The notes beneath the pieces are model-generated. The model made no database searches. It was not told the origin of the DNA and saw nothing but the letters and a program-made list of their open reading frames with translations. The translations under genes and the position numbers were made by a program. This document shows positions 24,283 through 32,151 of a stretch of DNA of 32,983 nucleotides, piece after piece (position 1 is the first letter of the stretch; the number at the start of each line of letters is the position of its first letter). Source of the stretch: Candidatus Rokuibacteriota bacterium (GTDB lineage: Bacteria; Methylomirabilota; Methylomirabilia; Rokubacteriales; CSP1-6); assembly GCA_003220685.1 (NCBI GenBank), contig QHTE01000011.1:1-32983 (forward strand). Reading direction: 5' to 3'.

Positions 24283-24959
24283 CAGCGTGGTGGTGGTCCC
24301 AGACGATAGCCGAGACCCCGCACGGTGTGGATGAGCGGAGTCACGGGGCCTTGATCGACCTTCCTCCGGAGGTGGCTGACGTGGACGTCGACCAAGTTCG
24401 TCAGAGAGTCGTGTTCGTCCTCCCACACGTGCTCCCCGAGATAGGTGCGGCTCACGACTTCACCGGCGTGGCGCATCAAGGTCTCGAGAATCCCATACTC
24501 CTTGGGCGTCAGGCTGATAGGTAGGCCTCGCCGCGTGACCTGATGGCTACGGGGATCGAGCGTGAGGTCCTCCACGGTGAGAAGGACAGGGCGCGTCAGC
24601 TCCGACCGGCGCAGAAGAGCGTGGAGGCGGGCGAGTAGCTCGGCAAAGGCGAAGGGCTTTGTCAGGTAGTCGTCAGCCCCCGCGTTCAGACCGAGAACGC
24701 GGTCCTCGATCGCATCCCGCGCAGTCAATATCAGGATGGGCGCGTGGAGACCGCTCTCACGCAGGCTCTGGCAAACCGCGATGCCGTCGCGGTCGGGGAG
24801 CATCCAGTCGAGCACGATGGCGTCGTAGGCGTTCACGCTCGCCATCTCGTCGCCGCTCTCGCCGGAGAGGGCGATGTCGACGATCCACCCTTCCTCGCGC
24901 AGGCCCCTGGCAAGGAGCCGAGCCGCTTCCTGGTCATCCTCGATGAGAAGGATGCGCAT
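24282..24959 (-). CDS. OmpR/PhoB-family response regulator
   Basis: This is a 225-residue DNA-binding regulator. The receiver domain has the acidic pair in IEDD (7-9), the phospho-accepting Asp51 in IVLDWMLPD, the threonine in LTARD and Lys101 in LTKPF. The C-terminal winged-helix domain runs from about residue 125 (LTVEDLTLDPRSHQVTRRG) to YRLGPPPR and includes the usual SLTPKEYGILETLMRH block. It is transcribed first, with the kinase following in a one-base overlap. No Shine-Dalgarno precedes the ATG. The heptamer repeats at 25010-25041 in the divergent gap are the natural candidate for its own binding site. Confidence 0.95.
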   Translation of the reverse strand: MRILLIEDDQEAARLLARGLREEGWIVDIALSGESGDEMASVNAYDAIVLDWMLPDRDGIAVCQSLRESGLHAPILILTARDAIEDRVLGLNAGADDYLTKPFAFAELLARLHALLRRSELTRPVLLTVEDLTLDPRSHQVTRRGLPISLTPKEYGILETLMRHAGEVVSRTYLGEHVWEDEHDSLTNLVDVHVSHLRRKVDQGPVTPLIHTVRGLGYRLGPPPR

Positions 24960-24967
24960 CCGGAGGA

Positions 24968-24996
24968 AGGTAGGCGCGGCCTCGGTTCTCCGTCAA
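24968..24996 (-). promoter_or_regulatory. Predicted promoter of the response regulator gene
   Basis: On the minus strand TTGACG (24996-24991) is followed after 17 bases by CTACCT (24973-24968), or after 18 by TACCTT. Transcription would start near 24961, only about two bases before the ATG, giving a leaderless mRNA, which fits the missing Shine-Dalgarno. The -10 is weak. Confidence 0.4.
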
Positions 24997-25008
24997 GAAG
25001 CAACGCGA

Positions 25009-25042
25009 ATGAAGATTCGGGCGATCTTCAGGGAATCTTCAT
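25009..25042. promoter_or_regulatory. Predicted response regulator operator (heptamer repeats in a palindrome)
   Basis: ATGAAGATTC (25009-25018) and GAATCTTCAT (25033-25042) form a perfect 10-bp inverted repeat. Within it ATCTTCA occurs twice as direct repeats 11 bp apart (25024-25030 and 25035-25041), with an inverted copy at 25010-25016. Direct repeats one helical turn apart are the usual binding pattern of OmpR/PhoB-family dimers. The site lies 13 bases upstream of the -35 of the response regulator promoter and about 130 bases before the binding-protein gene, so it could control both directions. Confidence 0.6.
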
Positions 25043-25137
25043 GTTGAGTCCAGTACCTTGGCCGCGATGTCCGCCTTGCCGCTGTCGTCCGTGTTAAAGG
25101 ACTCACTTCCAGTCGACGCGTTCCGCTGGGCGTAGCC

Positions 25138-25167
25138 CCGCCGGGAACCATGCGCCGGCGGAGGAGG
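25138..25167 (+). promoter_or_regulatory. Hairpin abutting the Shine-Dalgarno of the binding-protein gene
   Basis: CCGCCGG (25138-25144) pairs with CCGGCGG (25155-25161) around a 10-base loop. The last stem base is the first base of a strong GAGGAGG Shine-Dalgarno (25161-25167), which lies 8 bases before the ATG at 25176. Stem formation would border the ribosome site. The Shine-Dalgarno also favours this ATG over the TTG and GTG just before it. Confidence 0.4.
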
Positions 25168-25175
25168 ACTTGGTG

Positions 25176-26870
25176 ATGCTGTCACGTCCCAGGCCGCAGC
25201 CAGTGTCCCGCCGCAACTTGCTCAAGCTGGGAGGTGTTGCGGCGGCCGTGGGAGCCTTCGGGCTCCGGGCGGGCGCAAGTTTCGCGGACGGAGACCCGCC
25301 TCCGGTGAAAGCCAAGCAACCAGATCGCGGCGGCACCTTCCGCATACGCATCGCGCAGTCGCCCGCTCACTTCGATCCCCACCAGACGGCCGCCTCCTCG
25401 ACGATGGTGCCGCTATCGTTCGCGTATAGCCGACTGGTGATGATCAAGCCCGGCTCGAACATCGTACCGGGCACGCAGCCCCTGGACAGCGACCTCGCGC
25501 AATCCTGGGACCGTGTGGGAGATACGGTCTACGTCTTCAGACTGCGACAGGGCGTCCGGTGGCAGCCGAAGCCGCCAGTCAACGGGCGCGAGTTGACCGC
25601 GGACGACGTGAAATACACGTTCGACCGTTTCCTGGCGAAGGGCAACCCGAACCGGGCCGTCCTGGAGATGGTGGACAAGGTGGAGGCCCCGGACAAGTAC
25701 ACGGTGAAGTTCACGCTCAAGGAACCCAATGCCTGGTTCGTCGACCGGCTGGCCTCCACGTCGACCTGGATCATCGCCAAGGAATGCGTCGAAAAGTACG
25801 GTGACCTCAAGAAGTGGGAATCGGTCGTCGGCACCGGCCCATGGATGTTGGAGCGTTACGAGCCGGGCTCCAGGCTCAGGTTCGTCCGCAACCCGAACTG
25901 CTTCTATTCCGGCTTGCCGTACGTGGACTCGGTGGAGCTCACGATCAACCCCGACGCGAACGCGGCGTTCGCCGCGTTCTTGGCAGGAAAGTTGGACTTC
26001 GCCCCGGAGTACGGCATGACGCTGCGCCGGGGCGACGTGGCCGCCGCCAAGAAGCGTCTCGGACATTGGTGGCTGCCGCTGCAAACTCGCGAGTTCCTCG
26101 TGCCCTCCGGCCGGATCACCGCCATGAAGCTCGACCAGGATCCGTTCAAGGACGTGCGGGTTCGCCGGGCTATCGCCATGGCTGACAACTGGCGCGAGAT
26201 CCTCGAGCGCAATCCGTTGGCGCAGGGGAAGGGCGCGCCGAGTCCGGTCATCCCCGCCGCGCTCAAGGAATGGTCAGTCTCGATCAAGGAGCTGCCTCCC
26301 GACGGCCAGAAGCTCTATGAGTCCTCTGATCCGGCGGGTGCCAGGCAGCTGCTCACCGCGGCCGGCTATGCCGCCGGCATCAAGATCCCTGTCGAGACGA
26401 CGGCCGGGTACGGGCCCGAATGGATGGACGCTGTCCAGGTCACCCTCAAGAACTGGAAGGCCGCCGGCATCGAGGCGGAGCTCAAGCTCCAGGACTACGA
26501 AGCCTTCGTCTCCAGCTCCGTCTACGGCAAGTTCGACAAAATGATGCTGGCCGTGCACGGCGGCGCAACCGATCCCGACTCCTATCTCGAGGCGCTGCTG
26601 CCTGGCGACCCCCTCAACGTATCCGGCGTCAACGACCCCAAGCTCACCGAGATGATCAAGCACCAGCGGCGCACGTTCAAGGACAGTGCGCGCCGGGACA
26701 TCGTCTACGACATCCAGCGCTATTGCTCCCAGCAGGTCTATTACCCCTGTGGCCCTTCGCCGAGCGTGGTGGCTGCGTGGATGCCGAACGTCATCGACTT
26801 CGGCCCGAACATCGGGCCCGACTACGGAGGGCGGCTCATGTCCGCCTGGCTCGACAAATCAACTCAATAA
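25176..26870 (+). CDS. Family 5 ABC solute-binding protein, Tat-exported
   Basis: This 564-residue periplasmic protein belongs to the peptide/nickel/opine family 5. The N-terminus is a twin-arginine signal: SRRNLLK at residues 11-17, a hydrophobic stretch, and likely cleavage after ASFA near 36-37. The mature part opens GGTFRIRIAQSPAHFDPH and has the family block RELTADDVKYTFDRFLAKG near 140, GTGPWMLERYEPGSRLRFVRNP, and VRRAIAMADNWREIL. Tat export suggests folding before export, sometimes linked to a bound cofactor or metal. No permease or ATPase of this transporter type is adjacent, so it is an orphan binding protein here. Its stop overlaps the likely beginning of the HupE-type gene. Ligand unknown; nickel is only one possibility. 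Confidence 0.93.
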   Translation: MLSRPRPQPVSRRNLLKLGGVAAAVGAFGLRAGASFADGDPPPVKAKQPDRGGTFRIRIAQSPAHFDPHQTAASSTMVPLSFAYSRLVMIKPGSNIVPGTQPLDSDLAQSWDRVGDTVYVFRLRQGVRWQPKPPVNGRELTADDVKYTFDRFLAKGNPNRAVLEMVDKVEAPDKYTVKFTLKEPNAWFVDRLASTSTWIIAKECVEKYGDLKKWESVVGTGPWMLERYEPGSRLRFVRNPNCFYSGLPYVDSVELTINPDANAAFAAFLAGKLDFAPEYGMTLRRGDVAAAKKRLGHWWLPLQTREFLVPSGRITAMKLDQDPFKDVRVRRAIAMADNWREILERNPLAQGKGAPSPVIPAALKEWSVSIKELPPDGQKLYESSDPAGARQLLTAAGYAAGIKIPVETTAGYGPEWMDAVQVTLKNWKAAGIEAELKLQDYEAFVSSSVYGKFDKMMLAVHGGATDPDSYLEALLPGDPLNVSGVNDPKLTEMIKHQRRTFKDSARRDIVYDIQRYCSQQVYYPCGPSPSVVAAWMPNVIDFGPNIGPDYGGRLMSAWLDKSTQ

Positions 26871-26896
26871 CCCGCCCGCTCGTCCTCGCCCTCCTG

Positions 26897-27985
26897 GTGG
26901 TCCTCCTCGCCGGGTCCGTCGCCTCGGCCCACGACGAGAGGTTCTCCACCTCCAACGTGGGGATCAAGCCGAACGAGGTTCTCTGGACGGTGGACGTTGG
27001 AGTGGCGGGCCTCGAGAAGGTCATCAGGCTTCCGGCGGGTGAGCTCGAGCTCACCGAGGCCCAGCTGCAGGCGGCGAAATCGGACATCGTCGCCTACCTG
27101 CTCGAGTGTCTCAAGGTCGAGATCAACGGCAACTCGGTAGAGGCCGAAGCCGGAGCGCTGGAGCCGGTCTATGCCACCGGCACGACCGGCCAGAAGTACA
27201 TCTCGTACGCGCGACAGCACCTCCGGTTCCCCTCGACCGCCGAGGTGAAGCGCGTTCAATTCTCCTCCGCGCTCTTCTTCACCGTCATCAGGAACCACCA
27301 GGCGGCGGTCATCGTCTCGTGGGGGGGCGTGCAGAAGGTCTACAACAAGTACGGTCCGTACCAGCTCGACCTGACCGCCTCGCGACTCAACCCGACGATC
27401 CTGAGTACCGCCGTGGAGTTCATCCTGTGGGGGATGCATCACATCTTCGTGGGATACGACCACATCGCGTTCCTCATGGCGTTGCTCCTCGCGGCGCAGC
27501 GGCTACGCGACATGGTGCGAGTGGTGACGTCGTTCACGGTCGCCCATAGCATCACGCTGCTGCTCGCGGCGCTCGATCTGATCCGGCTGCCGGGAGCGGC
27601 GACCGAATCGTTGATCGCGGCGTCGATCGTCTACGTGGCCGCGGAGAACTTCTTCATCACGCAGGGAAGTCACCGGTGGATGCTCACGTTCGCGTTCGGT
27701 CTGGTCCACGGGCTGGGCTTCTCGAGCGTGCTGCGAGAGCGGCTGCAAGATCTTCAGTCCATCGCAGTGCCCGTCGTGTCGTTCAATCTCGGCGTCGAGC
27801 TCGGCCAGATCTCGATTCTGCTCGTCGTGCTCCCCGTGCTCACGCTGATCCGCCGGACGCCTGACGAGAAGGCACGGGAACGGCGTCAGTGGTGGTTGAT
27901 CCGGGTTGGCTCGACGCCGATCTTCCTCCTGGGTTCCTTCTGGCTCGTCGACCGCGTCTTCCAGCTCGGCCTCATGCCCTTCTGA
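26897..27985 (+). CDS. HupE/UreJ-family membrane protein (possible nickel permease)
   Basis: This protein has a signal peptide ending SVASA before HDERFSTSNVG, a periplasmic domain of about 170 residues, and a C-terminal membrane domain with about six helices. The sequence HHIFVGYDH contains HX5DH, the HupE/UreJ signature; HupE proteins carry nickel in rhizobia. The start is uncertain. The reading frame through the whole signal peptide (NSITRPLVLALLVV) is open, but no ATG, GTG or TTG lies where it should begin. The GTG used here (26897) leaves a signal of about ten residues; a GTG at 26777 would overlap the upstream gene by 94 bases; an ATA at 26867 overlaps the upstream stop as ATAA. The family call is firm; the metal is inferred. 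Confidence 0.85.
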   Translation: MVLLAGSVASAHDERFSTSNVGIKPNEVLWTVDVGVAGLEKVIRLPAGELELTEAQLQAAKSDIVAYLLECLKVEINGNSVEAEAGALEPVYATGTTGQKYISYARQHLRFPSTAEVKRVQFSSALFFTVIRNHQAAVIVSWGGVQKVYNKYGPYQLDLTASRLNPTILSTAVEFILWGMHHIFVGYDHIAFLMALLLAAQRLRDMVRVVTSFTVAHSITLLLAALDLIRLPGAATESLIAASIVYVAAENFFITQGSHRWMLTFAFGLVHGLGFSSVLRERLQDLQSIAVPVVSFNLGVELGQISILLVVLPVLTLIRRTPDEKARERRQWWLIRVGSTPIFLLGSFWLVDRVFQLGLMPF

Positions 27986-28001
27986 GGGCACGCGGCGGCC
28001 A

Positions 28002-29360
28002 TCACTTCGCCGGAGCGAGCTCGGCGCGCTTGGCCCTGATGATTCGCGCGCGCGCCTCCATGCCTTGTGCAACGACGGCTCTGTTCGTCTTGCGCAGAAA
28101 GCCCGCAAAGTTCTCGAGGACGGGGGCCACGTCGGGGTGCTCCGGTCCCAGCGCCTTCTCTAGGATCGCGAGCGCGCGCCGATACCGCGGCTCCGCTTGC
28201 AAGTATTTCCCCTGGGCCTCGTAGAGCCCGGCCAAGCTGTCCAGCACCGTCGCCACGTCGGGATGCTCGGGCCCCAGCGCCTTCTCTAGGATGGCGAGGG
28301 CGCGCCGATATCGCGGCTCGGCCTGCGCGTACTGGCCCCGGGCCTGGTAGAGCTCTGCCAGGCCGGTGAGGCTGCCAGCGACGGCCGGATGCTCTAGGCC
28401 CAGCGCCTTTTCCCTGATCGCGAGCGCACGCTGATATCTCGGCTCCGCCTGCGCATATTTGGCCTGAGCACGCTCGAGCTCAGCCAGGTTGTTGAGACTC
28501 GTCGCCACGTCTGGGTGCTCTGGCCCTAACGCCTTCTCCTGGATCTCGAGCGCGCGCCGCTGCAGCGCCTCGCTCTCTGCCGACTTGCTCTGGGCGGCGT
28601 AGAGCAGCGCCAGGTTGTTGAGGTTCGCGGCGATGCTCGGATGCTCGGGCCCCAGCGTCTTCTCCCCGATCGCGAGCGCCCGCCGATACAGCGGCTCCGC
28701 GTCCGCATACCTGCCCTGGGCGTGGTAGAGCCCGGCGAGATTGTTCAGGCTCGCTGCCACTTCCGGCTCCTCCGGCCCTCGCCACTTCTCTTCGATCGCA
28801 AGGGCTCGCCGATACAGCGGCGCCGCCTGTGCGTACTTGCCCTGAGCGCGGTAGAGCCCCGCCAGGTTGTCGAGGCTCGGCGCCACGACCAGGGCCTCCG
28901 GCCCTCGTGACTCCTCTTCGATCGCAACGGCTCGCCGATACAGCGGCTCCGCCTCCGCGTACTTACCTTGCGCACGGTAGAGCCCCGCCAGGTTGTTGAG
29001 GCTCAGGGCCAGCGCTGGATTCCCTCGCCCCAGCGTCTTCTCTCGGATCGCGAGTGCCCGCCGGTAGAGCCGCTCCGCGTCACGGTACTGACCCTGAGCG
29101 CGGTAGAGCCCGGCGAGGGCGTCGAGACTCGCGGCCACGTCCGGGTGCTCCGGCCCGAGAGCCTTCTCCTGGATCGCGAGCGCACGCTGGACGAGCGCAA
29201 TCGCCTTCGGGATCTGCCCGGCGCTGTAGAACGCAGCAGCCTCCTGATTCAAACGCCGCGCCTCGGCGAGCTCATCGTCGTTTCGAGATGCCTGGGCCGA
29301 GGCGATCGAGGATGGCGCGAGAGCGAGGCCGGCGGACAGCAGCACCCACGCGAGGTACAC
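28002..29360 (-). CDS. Exported tetratricopeptide repeat protein (kinesin-light-chain-type repeats)
   Basis: This protein of about 452 residues has an N-terminal signal (MYLAWVLLSAGLALAPSSIASA) and then about nine 42-residue TPR units of the kinesin light chain type, each like YRRALAIxEKALGPEHPDVA followed by LNNLAGLYRAQGKY. Such arrays form a superhelical protein-binding surface; no enzymatic domain is visible. I chose the GTG at 29360 because it gives a clean signal peptide; an ATG at 29417 or 29465 would overlap the upstream CDF gene and mask it. It is 28 bases downstream of the CDF gene and converges with the HupE-type gene across 16 bases. The partner is unknown. Confidence 0.85.
   Translation of the reverse strand: MYLAWVLLSAGLALAPSSIASAQASRNDDELAEARRLNQEAAAFYSAGQIPKAIALVQRALAIQEKALGPEHPDVAASLDALAGLYRAQGQYRDAERLYRRALAIREKTLGRGNPALALSLNNLAGLYRAQGKYAEAEPLYRRAVAIEEESRGPEALVVAPSLDNLAGLYRAQGKYAQAAPLYRRALAIEEKWRGPEEPEVAASLNNLAGLYHAQGRYADAEPLYRRALAIGEKTLGPEHPSIAANLNNLALLYAAQSKSAESEALQRRALEIQEKALGPEHPDVATSLNNLAELERAQAKYAQAEPRYQRALAIREKALGLEHPAVAGSLTGLAELYQARGQYAQAEPRYRRALAILEKALGPEHPDVATVLDSLAGLYEAQGKYLQAEPRYRRALAILEKALGPEHPDVAPVLENFAGFLRKTNRAVVAQGMEARARIIRAKRAELAPAK
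28110..29220 (-). repeat. Tandem 126-bp repeats within the TPR gene
   Basis: About nine successive 126-base units encode the 42-residue TPRs. The two units nearest the 3' end (about 28150-28330) are especially alike at the DNA level, sharing the phrase for RRALAILEKALGPEHPDVA, which points to recent duplication or gene conversion. Limits are approximate because the outer units are diverged. Confidence 0.8.
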
Positions 29361-29388
29361 GGCGTGTCCGAGGTCCGGCGGACCGGAC

Positions 29389-30423
29389 CTATTCGTGGGT
29401 GTGCATCGGCAACCCATCGTGGACGTGCGCTCCGATGCGATGGTGCCGCTCCCCACCCTGCCCATCGGGATCGACGTGCACGGACATGCTGCCCAGGTGC
29501 GGCAGGTGGTGCAGAAGTTGGTGGCGTACGGCCTTCGCGACTTCGTGACCCTCGCGGACCGAGAGCGTCCCCGGAACGGTGATGCTCAGGTCTGCGTGCA
29601 GCCGGTGACCGATCCACCGAGCTCGCACGTCCGTGACTTCCGCGACGCCCGGCACGTGACCGGCGGCCTGCACGATATCGTGAAGCGCCTGGGTTTCGAC
29701 GCCGTCGAGCGCCCGCAGGACGATGGACCCGGTCGATTGCCACACGAGCACGAAGATCGCGATCGAGATGAGCAGGCCCACGACGGGATCGGCGAGTGGA
29801 TAGCCGGCCCACACGACGATCGCCCCGACCAAGACCGCAAGACTCGTCCACCCGTCGATGCGCGCGTGGTAACCATCGGCGATGAGGGCGGCACTGCCGA
29901 TCTGGCGGCCGACCCTGATACGGAAAATGGCAACCGCCTCGTTGCCGACGAAGCCGATGATCGAGGCCACCATGACCGCCCAGAGCAACGCCACGGGCTC
30001 CGGGTGCAGGAGCCGATGGATCGCGGCATAGGTGGCACCAATGGCACTGGCGAGGATCGTCACGATGATCGCCAGCCCTGCCAGGTCCTCGACACGACCG
30101 AGGCCGTACGTGAATCGGGGCGTCGCGCCGCGACGGGCCAGCCAGAACGCCACGCCGAGCGGGATCGCCGTGGCGGCGTCGGCAAAGTTGTGGATCGTAT
30201 CGGCGAGCAAGGCCACGCTGCCCGACGCCAGCACCACGCCGGTCTGGATCGCGGCGGTGATCATGAGCCCGACGAAGGACCACTTCAACGCCCGCAGCCC
30301 CCGGTCACTGGAGGCAATGGAGGGATCGACGATGCCGTGCGCGTGCGTATGACCATGACCCTCACCGTGGTCATGCGCGTGGGCTTCCTCGCCCGGGTCA
30401 TGATCGGCGTGGCGATGTCTCAT
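29389..30423 (-). CDS. Cation diffusion facilitator (zinc-type) exporter
   Basis: This is a 344-residue CDF transporter. The cytosolic N-terminus is histidine-rich, with 10 histidines in the first 30 residues (DHGEGHGHTHAHG). Six membrane helices follow. The transport site is seen as HNFAD in helix 2 and HARID in helix 5, the HD-HD arrangement typical of Zn2+-selective members. A cytosolic C-terminal domain (VPGVAEVTDVRARWIGHRLHAD) has further histidines at the end (VHDGLPMHTHE). It exports zinc or a similar divalent ion in exchange for protons. The ATG at 30423 lies 16 bases after the ABC permease stop, so importer and exporter genes share a transcript. A longer frame to 30495 lies inside the permease gene and was not used. 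Confidence 0.93.
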   Translation of the reverse strand: MRHRHADHDPGEEAHAHDHGEGHGHTHAHGIVDPSIASSDRGLRALKWSFVGLMITAAIQTGVVLASGSVALLADTIHNFADAATAIPLGVAFWLARRGATPRFTYGLGRVEDLAGLAIIVTILASAIGATYAAIHRLLHPEPVALLWAVMVASIIGFVGNEAVAIFRIRVGRQIGSAALIADGYHARIDGWTSLAVLVGAIVVWAGYPLADPVVGLLISIAIFVLVWQSTGSIVLRALDGVETQALHDIVQAAGHVPGVAEVTDVRARWIGHRLHADLSITVPGTLSVREGHEVAKAVRHQLLHHLPHLGSMSVHVDPDGQGGERHHRIGAHVHDGLPMHTHE

Positions 30424-30439
30424 CTCGATTCGACCCCGC

Positions 30440-31375
30440 TCAGCCGGTCGGCGATCCGACGAGTCGCCACCGATGCAAGAGCGTCCTGGCGCCACCCGGG
30501 ATGAGAAAGACGCCGGCCGTGGCCAGCATGGCGGGCCCGGTCGGCAGCGAGAAGACGAATGACAGATAGAAACCGACGAGAGCGGCTGACACCCCGAACG
30601 CGACAGACAAGAAAAACGCGGGCCCCAGCCGCTCCGTGAGAGTTAGCGCCGCAGAGGCCGGGATGACCATGAAGGCGAAGACGGGCAGCGCCCCGATGGA
30701 CATGATGGACACGGCGATCGTGAAAGCGATGGTCAACAATAAGATCCGGTTGAAGAGCCGCGTCCTCATCCCGCAGGCGGTCGCGGTCTCCGGGTCCAGC
30801 GAGGTGAAGATGAACTCCTTGTAGAGAAGAAGGTGGATCAGCAGCACCGCGACGGCGGTCACCGCCTGCACTCGGAGCTGCTCGACGGAGACGAAGACCG
30901 AGTTGCCGAACAGAATATCCTCGATGGCGTGCGCTTCTGCGCTCAACAGGTCGAGGACCACTAACGTGAGACCGGCCGGCAAGACGTAACCGATGCCCAG
31001 GATGCTCTCTCGCGTGATGCGCTTCTCACTCACCTGCCGGGCCAGGAGGAGAGCCGCCAGGCAAGCAAATACGACCGACGTCAGCCCGGGACCGCTCAAA
31101 AACTGCGACTTCACCTCGCTCGCGTGATGCCCGAGCATGGCGGCGACCAGGAAGGCGCAGGCGACGCCCAGCGAGGAGATCTGGGAGATCGCCGCGCTGA
31201 CGAAGACGATCCGCTTGAGGATGACGTAGACGCCCAAGAATGCGCTCACGAGCGCGACGAGCAGGCCCGCCAGGATGCCGTTTTGGAGTATCGGCAGCGC
31301 GTCGAGGAAAGTCATCCCGTTCCGCTCGACGAGCAAGAGATTCGACAGGAGCGGGATCGATCGCACGAAGTCCAT
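30440..31375 (-). CDS. Zn/Mn-type ABC transporter permease
   Basis: This 311-residue ABC-3 family permease (ZnuB/MntB type) has about eight membrane helices. Typical blocks are GVYVILKRIVFVSAAISQISSLGVA near residues 48-72, EDILFGNSVFVS, and SIGALPVFAFMVIPASAAL. It forms the channel for metal delivered by the binding protein. GGAGAGG lies 5 bases before the ATG at 31375; the gap after the ATPase stop is 2 bases. The N-terminal 20 residues are longer than in most homologues; an ATG at MTFLDALP is an alternative start. Zinc is likelier than manganese given the adjacent zinc-type exporter, but neither is proved. Confidence 0.92.
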   Translation of the reverse strand: MDFVRSIPLLSNLLLVERNGMTFLDALPILQNGILAGLLVALVSAFLGVYVILKRIVFVSAAISQISSLGVACAFLVAAMLGHHASEVKSQFLSGPGLTSVVFACLAALLLARQVSEKRITRESILGIGYVLPAGLTLVVLDLLSAEAHAIEDILFGNSVFVSVEQLRVQAVTAVAVLLIHLLLYKEFIFTSLDPETATACGMRTRLFNRILLLTIAFTIAVSIMSIGALPVFAFMVIPASAALTLTERLGPAFFLSVAFGVSAALVGFYLSFVFSLPTGPAMLATAGVFLIPGGARTLLHRWRLVGSPTG

Positions 31376-31377
31376 GA

Positions 31378-32151
31378 CTACCTCTCCGCCCTCGGCTCGC
31401 TCGACCCGTGCGCGAACAGGAATTTCCGGCCGCCGAAGGAGTGCACGTCGACGCTCAGCCGATACACGTCCTTGAGCGTCTCGCCGTTCAACAGCTCGTC
31501 GGTCATGCCGGTTCGGAAGACGCCTTCGTCGCCGTGGATGAGCATCAGTTGCTTCGCGTGGTTCGCAACCAGGTTCAACGAGTGACTGATCATCAAGATG
31601 GTCAGCCCGGATCCCCGGTGCAGATCGGAGATCAGCTCCATGATGCCGGCCTCTCCGGCGATGTCCATGCCATCCGTGGGCTCGTCGAGCACGAGCACAT
31701 CCGGCTCCGGCGCGAGCCCTCGGGCAATCAACGTTCGTTGCTTCTGTCCACCCGACAGCGAGCGGAAGGGCTTGCGGGCGAGGTGGGCGATCCCCACCCG
31801 CTCCATGTAGCGAAGGGCAAGCTCTCGATCGGCCCGCGTCACTCGTCGGCACGGCCCGATGCGCGGGTAACGGCCCATGACGACCACGTCCAGCGCGGGC
31901 AGCGGGAAAATATCGTCGATCACGCCGCGCTGGGGCACGTATCCGAAGCTCAAGCCCGCGCGGCGCTCGATCCGCCCGCCGAGCGGCGGGATGATCCCGA
32001 GGAGCGTCTTGACGAACGTGGTCTTGCCGGCGCCGTTGGGGCCGACGATGCCCCACCAGTCGCCAGGCCCGATCGAGAGGCTGATGTCGGAGAGCAGGGC
32101 GGTGCCGCCGTAGCCGATGGCGAGCTTGTGCACGGCGAGGAGCGCGGACAT
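31378..32151 (-). CDS. Zn/Mn-type ABC transporter ATP-binding protein
   Basis: This is a 257-residue ATPase of a metal importer. It shows Walker A GPNGAGKTT (37-45), the Q-loop in FGYVPQRG, the ABC signature LSGGQ (132-136), Walker B DVLVLDEPTD (151-160) and the switch His190 in ISH. The sequence most resembles ZnuC/MntA-like ATPases. The ATG overlaps the stop of the binding-protein gene as TGATG, and the permease begins 2 bases after its stop, so all three subunits are translated together. Confidence 0.94.
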   Translation of the reverse strand: MSALLAVHKLAIGYGGTALLSDISLSIGPGDWWGIVGPNGAGKTTFVKTLLGIIPPLGGRIERRAGLSFGYVPQRGVIDDIFPLPALDVVVMGRYPRIGPCRRVTRADRELALRYMERVGIAHLARKPFRSLSGGQKQRTLIARGLAPEPDVLVLDEPTDGMDIAGEAGIMELISDLHRGSGLTILMISHSLNLVANHAKQLMLIHGDEGVFRTGMTDELLNGETLKDVYRLSVDVHSFGGRKFLFAHGSSEPRAER

